A DNA stretch of 64,000 nt from Sphingorhabdus_B arenilitoris (GCF_042651485.1 NZ_JBHSDH010000013.1:558001-622000); one strand, 5' to 3'; numbered from the stretch's first letter, positions 45,332-54,628 are shown. A program made the numbers and translations. Notes: generated by a model from the sequence alone, not told the origin.

Positions 45332-46929
45332 GCGATACTGGCCAATTGATACTCTTTATATTCTTCGCGCAGCGCCCGTTTCAATATCTTGCCCGTGGCG
45401 GTATGCGGCAATTCGTCCACAAAGACGACTTCATCGGGCATCCACCATTTGGCGATCTTATCCGACAAATAATCCTGCACATCGGCGGCGCTGACATCGC
45501 TGCCCGGTTTGCGCACCGCGATCAGCAGCGGCCTTTCGTCCCATTTGGGGTGATAGACGCCGACGGCAGCGGCCTCGGCAATGCCGGGGCAACCAACGGC
45601 GGCATTTTCCAATTCAATGGAGCTAATCCATTCGCCGCCCGATTTAATAACATCCTTTGCCCGGTCGGTAATCTGCATCGTGCCGTCGGGATGCAGAACG
45701 GCAACGTCGCCCGTGTCAAACCAATGATCCGCGCCAACCGCATCTTCATCAGCTTGAAAATAACGCTGCACAATCCACGGACCCCGAATGTGAAGCCGTC
45801 CGCTTGATTCGCCGTCGCGGGGCAACTCCTTGCCATCCTCATCCACCACGCGCAGCTCCACGCCAAAGGGCGGGCGGCCTTGCATACAGATGACGTCGAC
45901 CTGCGCATCAAAGCTCAAATCATCCCAATTGGCGGGGTAAGCGCCGGTGGTGCCAATCGGCGATGTTTCGGTCATACCCCAGGCATGGCCAACGCGAATG
46001 CCCGCTTTCATCAACCGTTCGATCATCGCGCGCGGGCAAGCCGACCCGCCGATAATCACCATTTTCAGCGCGCCATAATCGCCGCCATTGGCGTCTAGAT
46101 CGGCAAACATGCCGAGCCATACCGTGGGCACGCCCGCGCTATGCGTCACTTTTTCCTCGCGGATCAGCTTCCACAAAACCGGCGCTTCGTTGCTTGCAGA
46201 GAAAACCAGCTTTGCGCCCACCGCTGCTGCGGCAAAGGGAATGCCCCACGCATTGGCATGGAACATCGGCACAACGGGCAGCATGACGGAGCGCGTGGCG
46301 AGGTCCATCACATCGGGCTGAACCTCGGTAATCGCGTGCAGCACATTGGACCGGTGTTCATACAGCACGCCCTTGGGATTGCCGGTCGTGCCGCTGGTAT
46401 AGCAGAGCCCGACCGGGTCGGTTTCTTCCAAATCGGCCCATTCAAACGCGCCATCCTCCGCATCGATCAGGTCGCGGTAAAGCGGATAATCCCCCTTTTC
46501 ACCGTCAAATTGAATGTAATGCTCAACGGTTTTCAACTGCGGCTTTATCTTTTCCACGATGGGCGTGAACATTTTGTCGAATAACAGCACGCGGTCTTCG
46601 GCATGGTTGAAGATATAGACCAGCTGCTCCTCAAACAAACGCGGGTTCACGGTATGCAGCACCCCGCCCATGCCCGCCGTTCCGTACCAGCTCGACAAAT
46701 GATGGAGATGGTTCATCGCCAAGGTCGCAATCCGGTCGCCTTTTTTCATGCCAAGCCGGATCAGCGCCTGCGCGCATTTGCGGGCGTCGCTGCCTATCTC
46801 CGCCCAATTGGACCGAGTGAGCGAACCATCCGCCCAATAAGACACCAAGTCCCGTTGCCCATGTTCGCGCGCCGCATGATCGATTAAATTGGTTACCAGC
46901 AACTTGCCCGCCTGAATGCCGCCTAGCAT
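45328..46929 (-). CDS. Medium/long-chain fatty acid-CoA ligase (AlkK/FadD-like)
   Basis: 533 aa from ATG 46929, which has AGGAG at 6 bp; GTG 46932 is adjacent. The AMP loop CYTSGTTGNPKGVLYEHRS and the A5-A8 motifs GWGMTETSP-like (HAWGMTETSPIG), WFDTGDVA and DVIKSGGEWISS are all present, ending in the catalytic GKILKRAL lysine. Activates a fatty acid to acyl-CoA; chain length inferred only from family. Cotranscribed with DUF1330 protein and near dnaE (26 bp). Confidence 0.92.
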   Translation of the reverse strand: MLGGIQAGKLLVTNLIDHAAREHGQRDLVSYWADGSLTRSNWAEIGSDARKCAQALIRLGMKKGDRIATLAMNHLHHLSSWYGTAGMGGVLHTVNPRLFEEQLVYIFNHAEDRVLLFDKMFTPIVEKIKPQLKTVEHYIQFDGEKGDYPLYRDLIDAEDGAFEWADLEETDPVGLCYTSGTTGNPKGVLYEHRSNVLHAITEVQPDVMDLATRSVMLPVVPMFHANAWGIPFAAAAVGAKLVFSASNEAPVLWKLIREEKVTHSAGVPTVWLGMFADLDANGGDYGALKMVIIGGSACPRAMIERLMKAGIRVGHAWGMTETSPIGTTGAYPANWDDLSFDAQVDVICMQGRPPFGVELRVVDEDGKELPRDGESSGRLHIRGPWIVQRYFQADEDAVGADHWFDTGDVAVLHPDGTMQITDRAKDVIKSGGEWISSIELENAAVGCPGIAEAAAVGVYHPKWDERPLLIAVRKPGSDVSAADVQDYLSDKIAKWWMPDEVVFVDELPHTATGKILKRALREEYKEYQLASIA

Positions 46930-46955
46930 CACTTTCTCCTCGCTAAAGTCTCTCT

Positions 46956-49900
46956 TTACCGGACCAAGCTTAGATGACTTGAGGCCAAGGGCGCAAGCCG
47001 AACATTTGCAACGCCATCAATTGCTTCCACTTGAGACTTCAGGTCGGCGTCCAACTGAAATTTTCGGCCAAGTACGATATGCGCGGTGCGGCCGCCATCG
47101 GCTGGCGTGCGGATCACCAGCTCGCTTTTACCGCCTTGCAGCGGGCCCAATAAGTGCGAGAGCGCATGCAGCGCCTCTGCCTTTTCCACGTCCAGTTCCA
47201 TTTTCAACCGCGACGCACCAACGAGCCCGCTCAGAGGCTTTGCGCTGCGGATGGACAAGCGAGGCGTTTCCTCGCCCGGCTTCATGTCCATTTCGACATT
47301 GAGCAGCAGACATTCGGATGACTTTGCCCATTCGCCAAGCAATTCCGCCACGGGTTCTTCAAAACAGCTGGCCGAAAACTGCCCGCTGCTGTCCGACAGG
47401 TCGATGAGGACGAAGCGCTTGCCCCGCCGCGATTCGCGCCAGCGCACCCCTTCGATCAACGCGGCCATCGTTGCCGGTTTGCGCACGCCCTCAGCAATCG
47501 GCCCGCTGGTCATCAATTCGGCATGGGTCCGCGCGCCGTGGCTTTCGGCGATAGCCCGATATTGGCTGACCGGATGAGCGGCAAAATAGAAACCAAATGC
47601 GTCTTTTTCCCGGTTCATCGTCTCCCCAATCGGCCAGGCAGCATCCGGGTTCAGCCGCAGCTGCGCCGCATCGCCGCCCTCATCACCGCCAAACAGCCCG
47701 CCCTGCCCGCTTTCGCGTGAGGATTTGGCCGAGGATGCCGTCGCCAATATCATTTCCGCCGCCGCCGACACCGCGCCCCGGTTGGGTTCCAGACAATCAA
47801 AAGCCCCGGCAGCGGCCAGGTTTTCCAAACTGCGCCTGTTGACCTGCGCGGGATCAACCCGGTTGGCAAAATCGTCGAGGCTGGCAAATTTACCCGCCGC
47901 CTCGCGTTCCTTGACCAGCGCCTCCATCGCTTTTTCGCCCACATTTTTGAGGCCAGCAAGCGCATAGCGGACCGCGAGCCCGCCCTTGGTATCTTCTTGC
48001 ACACAATATTCCGCTTCGCTGGCGTTAATATCGGGCGGCAGGCAAGCGACATTCAACCGCCGCATATCGTCAATAAATATGCCCAGCTTGTCGGTCTGGT
48101 GCATATCGAAACACATGGAAGCGGCGAAAAATTCTTCGGGATGATGCGCCTTCACCCAAGCGGTTTGATAGGCAAGCAAGGCATAGGCCGCTGCGTGGCT
48201 TTTGTTAAAGCCGTAGCCTGCAAATTTATCGATCAAATCGAACAGCTCATTGGCCTTGGCTGCATCGATATTATTTGTTTCTTTGCAGCCTGTAACGAAA
48301 ATCTCGCGCTGCGCATCCATTTCCGCCTGAATTTTTTTACCCATCGCGCGGCGCAGCAAGTCCGCGCCGCCCAGCGTATAGCCCGCCAATATTTGCGCGG
48401 CCTGCATCACTTGTTCCTGATACACAAAAATGCCGTAGGTTTCGTTGAGCACCGGCCCAAGCAAAGGATGCGGAAATTCAATATCCTCTTCGCCATTTTT
48501 GCGGCGGCCAAACATCGGAATATTGTCCATTGGCCCCGGACGGTAAAGCGATACGAGCGCGATAATATCGCCAAAATTGGTGGGCTTCACCGCCGATAGC
48601 GTGCGCCGCATACCTTCGGATTCCAGCTGAAACACGCCAACCGTATCGCCGCGCTTCAAAAGGTCATAGACAGCAGGATCATCAACTGGTTGATTATCCA
48701 GATCGACAAAAATGCCGCGTTTTTCGAGCATCTGCCGCGCGCGTTGCAGCACGGACAGCGTTTTTAATCCCAAAAAGTCAAACTTCACCAGGCCCGCCGT
48801 TTCGACATATTTCATGTCAAATTGCGTGACGGGCATATCGGACCTTGGATCGCGATAGAGCGGCGCAAGCTCCGACAAATCACGGTCGCCAATCACCACA
48901 CCGGCGGCGTGGGTGGAGCTATGCCGGGGCAGGCCTTCTAACTTCATCGCCAGATCGAACAGCTTTTTCACCTGCTCATCGCGGCGATATTCTTCGCGTA
49001 ATTCCGGGACCCCGCCCAGTGCCCGTTCCAAATTCCACGGATCGGTCGGATGGTTCGGCACCATTTTGCACAGCCGGTCGACCTGACCATAACTCATTTG
49101 CAGCACCCGCCCGGTATCGCGTAGCACCGCGCGTGCTTTTAATTTTCCGAAGGTGATAATCTGTGCGACCTGACGGCTGCCGTATTTTTGCTGCACATAG
49201 CGGATGACTTCGCCCCGCCGCGTTTCGCAAAAATCAATATCGAAATCCGGCATGGACACACGTTCCGGGTTCAAAAACCGTTCAAACAGCAGCCCCAGCT
49301 CAATCGGATCCAAATCGGTAATGGTCAGCGCCCATGCCACGACCGAACCCGCGCCAGAACCGCGCCCCGGCCCAACCGCAATATCCTGACCCTTGGCCCA
49401 TTTGATAAAATCCGCAACGATCAGGAAATATCCCGGAAAGCCCATGTCGCAAATGACATTGCATTCAAATTCGAGCCGCTCAAAATAAAATTGCCGCAGC
49501 TTCTCGTCCCGCTGCCCCGCAGCTTCCAACCGTTTGATCAACCCGGCCTTGGCATCATCGCGCAGCTGCTGTTTTTCACCCTCCAAATCACCGGCAAGAC
49601 TTGGCAATATTGGCTTGCGGCGAGGCGTGCCGATGGCGCATCTTTTGGCGATAACGACTGTATTGGCCAATGCTTCGGGAATGTCGGAAAATAGCTCCGC
49701 CATTTGTTTGCCAGTTTTAATCCAGGCGTCGCGCGATGATTTGCGGCGGTCGGTATTTTCGACATATTCGCCGTCGGCAATGCACAGCATCGCATCATGC
49801 GCTTCAAAAAAATCGGGCTCGGCAAAATTGGCAGGATTGGTGGCAACGATCGGAATATCGTGCGCATAAGCCATGTCGATCAGTGCATTTTCGGCGGCCT

Positions 49901-50447
49901 CCTCCACCTCATTTTGACGGCGGGATAATTCGATATAAAGGCGGCCGGGGAATAAAGATTGTAAACGCTCCAGATAGGCCTGCGCTGCCTCATTTTGGCC
50001 ATCGGCCAACATCCGGGCCAACGCGCCCTCGCCGCCGCCAGTCAGCGCGATCAGCCCATCGGTCATACCGGTTAACTGTTCAAAACTGACATTGGCATCC
50101 TGACCTTCTGGCCGGTCGAGATGCGCCATGGAGGCGAGGCGGCACAGATTGTCATAGCCGCGCTCATTCTGCGCATAGAGAGGCAGCCAATCGCGAATAA
50201 ACCCGCCCTGCCCGCCGCTTCCCGGACGGCCAATGCCCAGCAACATACCGATGACCGGCTGTATCCCCTCGCCGCGCGCCCCATCTTCAAATTGCATCGC
50301 GCCATACAGCCCATTGCGGTCGCATATCGCAATCGCCGGGAATCCAAGCTTTTTCGCGTGTTTGGGAATCGCTTTCGGCTCAATCGCTCCTTCCAGCATC
50401 GTATAGGCCGAAAAGATACGCAAAGGTATGAAAGGGACATAAGCCAT
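46956..50447 (-). CDS. dnaE: DNA polymerase III subunit alpha
   Basis: 1163 aa, the replicative polymerase core. N-terminal PHP domain begins with RIFSAYTMLEGA; the polymerase active site carries PDFDIDFCETRRGEVI with the catalytic Asp residues and GRGSGAGSVVAW upstream; HxxGYNK-like FAGYGFNKSHAAAYALLAYQTAW marks the thumb/fingers region, and an OB-fold follows. Length is typical of sphingomonad DnaE1. 85-bp gap to the Sel1 gene upstream. Confidence 0.97.
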   Translation of the reverse strand: MAYVPFIPLRIFSAYTMLEGAIEPKAIPKHAKKLGFPAIAICDRNGLYGAMQFEDGARGEGIQPVIGMLLGIGRPGSGGQGGFIRDWLPLYAQNERGYDNLCRLASMAHLDRPEGQDANVSFEQLTGMTDGLIALTGGGEGALARMLADGQNEAAQAYLERLQSLFPGRLYIELSRRQNEVEEAAENALIDMAYAHDIPIVATNPANFAEPDFFEAHDAMLCIADGEYVENTDRRKSSRDAWIKTGKQMAELFSDIPEALANTVVIAKRCAIGTPRRKPILPSLAGDLEGEKQQLRDDAKAGLIKRLEAAGQRDEKLRQFYFERLEFECNVICDMGFPGYFLIVADFIKWAKGQDIAVGPGRGSGAGSVVAWALTITDLDPIELGLLFERFLNPERVSMPDFDIDFCETRRGEVIRYVQQKYGSRQVAQIITFGKLKARAVLRDTGRVLQMSYGQVDRLCKMVPNHPTDPWNLERALGGVPELREEYRRDEQVKKLFDLAMKLEGLPRHSSTHAAGVVIGDRDLSELAPLYRDPRSDMPVTQFDMKYVETAGLVKFDFLGLKTLSVLQRARQMLEKRGIFVDLDNQPVDDPAVYDLLKRGDTVGVFQLESEGMRRTLSAVKPTNFGDIIALVSLYRPGPMDNIPMFGRRKNGEEDIEFPHPLLGPVLNETYGIFVYQEQVMQAAQILAGYTLGGADLLRRAMGKKIQAEMDAQREIFVTGCKETNNIDAAKANELFDLIDKFAGYGFNKSHAAAYALLAYQTAWVKAHHPEEFFAASMCFDMHQTDKLGIFIDDMRRLNVACLPPDINASEAEYCVQEDTKGGLAVRYALAGLKNVGEKAMEALVKEREAAGKFASLDDFANRVDPAQVNRRSLENLAAAGAFDCLEPNRGAVSAAAEMILATASSAKSSRESGQGGLFGGDEGGDAAQLRLNPDAAWPIGETMNREKDAFGFYFAAHPVSQYRAIAESHGARTHAELMTSGPIAEGVRKPATMAALIEGVRWRESRRGKRFVLIDLSDSSGQFSASCFEEPVAELLGEWAKSSECLLLNVEMDMKPGEETPRLSIRSAKPLSGLVGASRLKMELDVEKAEALHALSHLLGPLQGGKSELVIRTPADGGRTAHIVLGRKFQLDADLKSQVEAIDGVANVRLAPLASSHLSLVR

Positions 50448-50532
50448 GGTGAAAGCTTACGGATCAAGTGGGCTTTTGCAACCGCGCTGACCCGCAAAAA
50501 TTGTGGAGAAGCCCCGCGAAGGGAAAATCTTT

Positions 50533-51207
50533 TCAGTTGAGCGGCGGTAAGGACGCCGAAAGATCGCAACTGGGCTGATATTTGCGGTCACAATTTTCTT
50601 TAAGTTCTAAACGAGCCAGCTCATCATTCATCGGACCGCCAAGCTGCAACAATATCACCGCGCGGTTGTGGCAGCCAACCACTTCTTCCTTTGCGCAGCT
50701 TCTGGTGAAAATAAGCCGCGCCAATTCGACATTTTTCTCCACGCCCCGGCCAAATTGATAATGCACGCCGGTATTGGTGCAGGCCTTTTGCAACTCCGCC
50801 TTGCAGGCAAAATCAAATGCGGCAAAGGCGGCGGGATAATCCTGCGCCCCGCCCAAACCCGCAGAAGCCATACGGCCATATTCGAGGCAGGATTTCGGCT
50901 TTGTCGCGTCGCAAGCCTTTTTCCAAACAGCATACGCTTTTTGCGGGTCAGCCACGCCGCCAACGCCGCCGCGATAATAATATCCCGCCCGCTCGCAGGC
51001 ATCCATATCATCTTTCTTGCATAGCTTGATCGCATCCTTCCGCGCCGCTTTTATGGCGGGTCCGGCGTCCGGCAACATATCCAGCAGCGGCTGATTTTCG
51101 GGATCAATGATAGGTTTGCTCTCGCGGTCCTTGGCCATTAGGCCGCTTGCGGTGACAGATAGAGCGATGGTGAAAACAAATCTGCCAAAAATGCTCAAAT
51201 GCCCCAT
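50533..51207 (-). CDS. Exported Sel1-like repeat protein
   Basis: 224 aa with a signal peptide (FVFTIALSVTASGLMA) and four Sel1/TPR-like helical repeats, each marked by a cysteine near its end: KKDDMDACERAGYYYRGG, KKACDATKPKSCLEYGRMAS, FACKAELQKACTNTGVHYQF, RSCAKEEVVGCHNRAVIL. The paired cysteines recall Helicobacter cysteine-rich proteins (Hcp), which hold each repeat by a disulphide in the periplasm. Function unknown. Confidence 0.8.
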   Translation of the reverse strand: MGHLSIFGRFVFTIALSVTASGLMAKDRESKPIIDPENQPLLDMLPDAGPAIKAARKDAIKLCKKDDMDACERAGYYYRGGVGGVADPQKAYAVWKKACDATKPKSCLEYGRMASAGLGGAQDYPAAFAAFDFACKAELQKACTNTGVHYQFGRGVEKNVELARLIFTRSCAKEEVVGCHNRAVILLQLGGPMNDELARLELKENCDRKYQPSCDLSASLPPLN

Positions 51208-51225
51208 GGTCGCCCCTCCGCCTAA

Positions 51226-51708
51226 TTATGCCTTCAACAACCGCTCTATGTCTTTTTCCAACGCTTCGGGTTTGACCTGCGGCCCGTGACGGGCAACGAC
51301 TTTGCCCGACCGGTCGACCAGAAATTTGGTGAAATTCCACTTAATCCCGCGTGACCCCATCAGGCCGGATTGCTGCTGTTTCAAATAATCCCACAAAGGA
51401 TCGGCATCCGCGCCATTGACGTCTACCTTTGCCATCAATGGAAAGCTGACATCATAATTGAGCGAGCAGAAATTTTTAATCTCCTCCGCATCGCCCGGTT
51501 CCTGCGCGCCAAATTGGTTGCAGGGGAAGGCCAATATTTCAAACCCTTGGTCGTGATATTTCCCATAAAGCGACTCCAGCCCCTTATATTGCGGGGTGAA
51601 ACCGCATTTGGACGCGGTATTGACGATCAACAGCACTTTGCCTTTATGTTCCGCCAGCGGTAATTGCCCGTCACCTGGTAATTTCGCAGTAAAATCAAAA
51701 ACCGACAT
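51226..51708 (-). CDS. Glutathione peroxidase (cysteine type)
   Basis: 160-aa thioredoxin-fold peroxidase. Peroxidatic Cys35 in VNTASKCGFTPQ, Gln in AFPCNQFGAQEPG, and Trp/Asn in IKWNFTKFLVDR form the usual tetrad; there is a Cys instead of selenocysteine. AAGGAAA precedes the ATG. Reduces hydroperoxides with glutathione or thioredoxin; fits the glutathione reductase at 12.4 kb. 20-bp gap to lolD. Confidence 0.92.
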   Translation of the reverse strand: MSVFDFTAKLPGDGQLPLAEHKGKVLLIVNTASKCGFTPQYKGLESLYGKYHDQGFEILAFPCNQFGAQEPGDAEEIKNFCSLNYDVSFPLMAKVDVNGADADPLWDYLKQQQSGLMGSRGIKWNFTKFLVDRSGKVVARHGPQVKPEALEKDIERLLKA

Positions 51709-51727
51709 TGGGATTTCCTTTCGCTTT

Positions 51728-52417
51728 TCAGCCTTCGGTTAATATGCCGTCATGCAACCGCACAATGCGGTCCATTTTCCGCGCCAACCGTTCATTATGA
51801 GTCGCAACAACCGCTGCTGTCCCTTGTTCACGCACCAGCCCCATGAATTCCGATAATACTATATCGGCTGTATGCTCGTCCAGATTGCCGGTGGGTTCAT
51901 CGGCGAGGACGAGCCTTGGTTTATTTGCCAGCGCCCGTGCCACCGCCACCCGCTGCTGCTCCCCGCCCGACAATTTTGACGGCCGGTGTTCCAGCCGCTC
52001 TGACAAGCCGAGTGCGGATAATAGCGCGGTCCCGCGCTCCACCGCTTCCTCTGGAGCTGCGCCGGCAATCAATTGCGGCAAAGTCACATTTTCGAGGGCG
52101 TTGAAATCGGGCAGCAAATGGTGGAATTGATATACAAAGCCCAGCTTTTCCCGCCGGATTTCGGTATGTTCATCGGGGTTGAGATCGCGGGTTTCGACGC
52201 CGTCAATCTTGATCGAACCAGTAAAGCCGCCCTCCAGCAAGCCGAGCGCCTGTAGCAGCGTCGATTTACCCGTTCCCGATGGCCCCAGCAATGCAACCAG
52301 TTCGCCCGCTCGGATTTGCAAATTGACACCGCGCAGCACGTCGATGGTGACGTCGCCTTGCGTAAAACTGCGCCGCACGTCCACCAAGCTAGCGATAATA
52401 TTTGAACCATTATTCAT
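51728..52417 (-). CDS. lolD: Lipoprotein-releasing ABC transporter ATPase
   Basis: 229 aa from ATG 52417, which overlaps the stop of the permease gene by 8 bp; the open frame to 52522 is out-of-frame permease sequence. Walker A GPSGTGKST, signature LSGGEQQRVAVARAL and Walker B LVLADEPTGNLD are present. Powers release of lipoproteins from the inner membrane to LolA. Only one permease-type gene adjoins it, as in other alphaproteobacteria. Confidence 0.94.
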   Translation of the reverse strand: MNNGSNIIASLVDVRRSFTQGDVTIDVLRGVNLQIRAGELVALLGPSGTGKSTLLQALGLLEGGFTGSIKIDGVETRDLNPDEHTEIRREKLGFVYQFHHLLPDFNALENVTLPQLIAGAAPEEAVERGTALLSALGLSERLEHRPSKLSGGEQQRVAVARALANKPRLVLADEPTGNLDEHTADIVLSEFMGLVREQGTAAVVATHNERLARKMDRIVRLHDGILTEG

Positions 52418-53660
52418 AACGCAGCACCTGCACAGGATCGGTACTCGCCGCCTTGAAGGCGGGATATAACGTCGCAAGAAAGCTGAATAGCAACGCCAGG
52501 ATAATAATCGCTGCAACCTCAACCGGATCGGTGCGAGACGGCAATTCGGTCAAGAAGCGGATCGATGGATCCCATAAATTCTGCCCCGTCACCAATTGCA
52601 CGAAATTGACGACGCCTTGCCGGAAATAGAGGAAGATAAAACCCAATATCATACCCAGCACGATGCCCGATAGACCGATCAGAACGCCCACCGTCATAAA
52701 TATCCGCAGCAGCGACCGGCGCGTTGCCCCCATGGTTCGTAATATCGCTATATCCCTCGTCTTTGCCCGCACCAGCATGATGAGCGACGATAAGATATTA
52801 AACACCGCCACCAACACGATGATCGACAGAATGATGAACATCGCCACCCGCTCCACCGCCAGTGTTTCAAACAAAGACGCATTCATCTGCCGCCATGTCA
52901 CCAGCTGCGCCCGGCTGCCCATTTTGGGTAGCAAAGGTTCGATGATTGCATCGACATTTTCAGGATCGCTGGTTTTCATCTCAATGATACCGACATCATC
53001 CTCCATCAGCATCAAAGTCTGCGCATTTTGGAGCGGCATGACGATGAACGCCTTATCATAATCATAAACCCCCACTTCAAAAATCGCCGCGACCTCATAA
53101 CTGATTTCGCGCGGCACGGTGCCAAAAGGAGTGGGCCGTCCCTGCGGATTGATGATCGTGATCCGCTGACCCAGCTGCGCCCCCAAATTCAGCGCCAAAC
53201 GCGAACCAATGGCGATCTTGTCGCTGCCCGCCTTCAAATTTTCGAGGCTTCCTGCAATCGTTTTGCCGGCCAGCGTTTCGTTTTTCAATATATCGGGGAC
53301 CAGCATCCCGCGCACCATGACCGCCTCTACGCGGCCGTTGCTGGTCGATAATAACGGCTGTTCGATCAGCGGCGTTGCGCTGACGATCCCGGGCGTTTTG
53401 CGGGTTTCCGCCAATATGTCCCGCCAATCGGATATCCGCCCGCCATATCCCTGCATCACCGCATGACCGTTTAAGCCGACAATCTTGTCGAATAACTCCG
53501 CGCGAAAGCCGTTCATCACACTCATCACGATGATCAGCGCCGCAACGCCCAATGCGACCGCGACGAGGCTGATACTCGCGACAAGAAAGATAAACCCCTC
53601 GCCTTTGCCGGGCGCCAGATAGCGCCGAGCGACCATCATTTCATAACGGGATAGGAACAT
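52410..53660 (-). CDS. Lipoprotein-releasing permease (LolC/LolE family)
   Basis: 416 aa from ATG 53660 (MFLSRYEMMVARRYL), the normal start for this family; a longer frame to 53753 lacks a clear site. First helix LVASISLVAVALGVAALIIVMSVMNGF, then a large periplasmic domain, then three C-terminal helices (FIILSIIVLVAVFNILSS and others) with the DIAILRTMGAT loop between. Serves as single LolF-like permease or LolC/E homologue; partner is the LolD gene. The 400-bp region upstream is described separately. Confidence 0.93.
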   Translation of the reverse strand: MFLSRYEMMVARRYLAPGKGEGFIFLVASISLVAVALGVAALIIVMSVMNGFRAELFDKIVGLNGHAVMQGYGGRISDWRDILAETRKTPGIVSATPLIEQPLLSTSNGRVEAVMVRGMLVPDILKNETLAGKTIAGSLENLKAGSDKIAIGSRLALNLGAQLGQRITIINPQGRPTPFGTVPREISYEVAAIFEVGVYDYDKAFIVMPLQNAQTLMLMEDDVGIIEMKTSDPENVDAIIEPLLPKMGSRAQLVTWRQMNASLFETLAVERVAMFIILSIIVLVAVFNILSSLIMLVRAKTRDIAILRTMGATRRSLLRIFMTVGVLIGLSGIVLGMILGFIFLYFRQGVVNFVQLVTGQNLWDPSIRFLTELPSRTDPVEVAAIIILALLFSFLATLYPAFKAASTDPVQVLRYE

Positions 53661-53922
53661 AGATAGGATGAAGCCTGTGATATGGTTACCAAGGCTCTCC
53701 TTAAGTGCGTGGCCCGTGGCTGGCAAGCCGCTTATATTGTTGCAACCCCGCAACAGCCACGCAGAAATGCGTCAGTCATATGACAGAATAAATTGCCATC
53801 CGCGCGCAACGAGCCGATTAAGAAATGGCAATCAAGGTCCAACACGCGGCCAATGGTTCAGGGGGATGGCTGCTTATCGCATAAAAATTTGCGAAAGCGC
53901 CATTATACAAGCGAAAGCTTGA
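53661..53922. other. Gene-free structured stretch, candidate small RNA
   Basis: No convincing protein gene. On the plus strand it folds into several stems: GCGTGGC (53707-53713) with GCCACGC (53755-53761), enclosing GGCT-GGCA-AGCC and TGTTGC-AACCCC-GCAACA; the palindrome GTCATATGAC; TTGCCAT with ATGGCAA around 53802-53831. It ends directly at a strong plus-strand terminator hairpin (53923-53953) which no gene explains. This fits a noncoding RNA gene of up to about 250 nt, or a structured 5' leader for the lol operon read from the minus strand. Promoter not identified. Confidence 0.35.
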
Positions 53923-53953
53923 AAAGGCCGTCCGATTATTTCGGGCGGCCTTT
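53923..53953 (+). terminator. Strong hairpin terminator before hsp20
   Basis: AAAGGCCGTCCG pairs with CGGGCGGCCTTT over 12 bp (one G-U) around a 7-nt loop, followed on the plus strand by TTTGTTATTT. There is no plus-strand protein gene upstream, so it ends either a small RNA or, in the reverse sense, separates the hsp20 and lol transcripts. Confidence 0.7.
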
Positions 53954-53966
53954 GTTATTTACTGGT

Positions 53967-53993
53967 CTTGAAATCTCCGAATGCGATTCCTAT
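53967..53993 (+). promoter_or_regulatory. Heat-shock (RpoH) promoter of hsp20
   Basis: CTTG (53967-53970), 18 bp, CCTAT (53989-53993) followed by TTTTT matches the alphaproteobacterial heat-shock promoter consensus CTTG-N17/18-CYTATNT. The start of transcription would be near 54000-54005, giving a leader of about 60 nt that begins with the ROSE-like element. Confidence 0.65.
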
Positions 53994-54001
53994 TTTTCCG
54001 T

Positions 54002-54061
54002 TGAGGCGCTGGGCATCCGGGCCTCATCCAAATTACAGATTGCTCAAAAGGAGAATTTGAA
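54002..54061 (+). promoter_or_regulatory. ROSE-like RNA thermometer
   Basis: The leader contains a first hairpin TGAGGC (54002-54007) with GCCTCA (54021-54026) and a last hairpin in which CAAATT (54029-54034) pairs with AATTTG (54054-54059) and TTGCT (54040-54044) pairs with AGGAG (54049-54053) across CAAA, with the G-G mismatch typical of ROSE elements. AGGAG is the ribosome-binding site of hsp20, so melting at high temperature should open it. Alphaproteobacterial small heat-shock genes are known to use ROSE elements. Confidence 0.65.
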
Positions 54062-54556
54062 ATGCGTTTAGACTTTACACCATATCGCCGCACCACTGTC
54101 GGCTTCGACCATTTGTTCGAATTGCTGGAAAATGCAGGGCGAACATCCCAAAATGAAAATTATCCGCCGTTTAATATCGAGCGCACTGGTGAAAATGACT
54201 ATGAAATCACCGTCGCCGTTGCCGGCTTCAAACCGCATGAGATCGATATTACGGCACAGCAAAATATGCTGGTCGTTGCGGGCAGCAAGCAGCCTGATAG
54301 CAACGACAATCGCGAATATCTGCATATGGGCATCGCCAGCCGAAATTTTGAACGGCGCTTCCAATTGGCCGATTATGTCCATGTCACAGGCGCCGATATC
54401 GAAGATGGTTTGCTGAAGATCAGCTTGCTGCGGGAAATCCCTGACGCCTTAAAACCGCGCAAGATATTGATTGGCGAGCAGAAAAGCGCCGAGGTAATCG
54501 AGCATAAAGCGGCCAAGAAAGCAAAATCAGGCGATACATCTGATCAGGCTGCGTAA
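54062..54556 (+). CDS. Small heat-shock protein, Hsp20/IbpA family
   Basis: 164 aa. N-terminal DFTPYRRTTVGFDHLFELLE is characteristic of the IbpA-like class A proteins of alphaproteobacteria, followed by an alpha-crystallin domain (about residues 33-130) with PPFNIERTGENDYEITVAVAG and a C-terminal arm containing the ILIGE variant of the IxI motif. Holds unfolding proteins for DnaK/ClpB. Single gene with heat-shock promoter, thermometer and a downstream hairpin; the C-terminal AAKKAKSG tail is lysine-rich. Confidence 0.93.
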   Translation: MRLDFTPYRRTTVGFDHLFELLENAGRTSQNENYPPFNIERTGENDYEITVAVAGFKPHEIDITAQQNMLVVAGSKQPDSNDNREYLHMGIASRNFERRFQLADYVHVTGADIEDGLLKISLLREIPDALKPRKILIGEQKSAEVIEHKAAKKAKSGDTSDQAA

Positions 54557-54582
54557 AACAAACCATTTACGGTTGGATATTT

Positions 54583-54612
54583 GGGGGCGGCAAGTGGGTG
54601 CTTGCCGCCCCC
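54583..54612 (+). terminator. GC-rich hairpin after hsp20
   Basis: Perfect 12-bp stem GGGGGCGGCAAG / CTTGCCGCCCCC around TGGGTG, 27 bp after the hsp20 stop. No T-tract follows, so it could stabilise the mRNA end rather than terminate. Confidence 0.55.
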
Positions 54613-54628
54613 GGGACTCGCGTCCCCC

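Noticed and set aside
53668..53922. Plus-strand 84-residue frame before the hsp20 terminator
   Set aside because: No family resemblance, unusual composition, no clear ribosome-binding site, and the region is better explained as structured RNA or leader.
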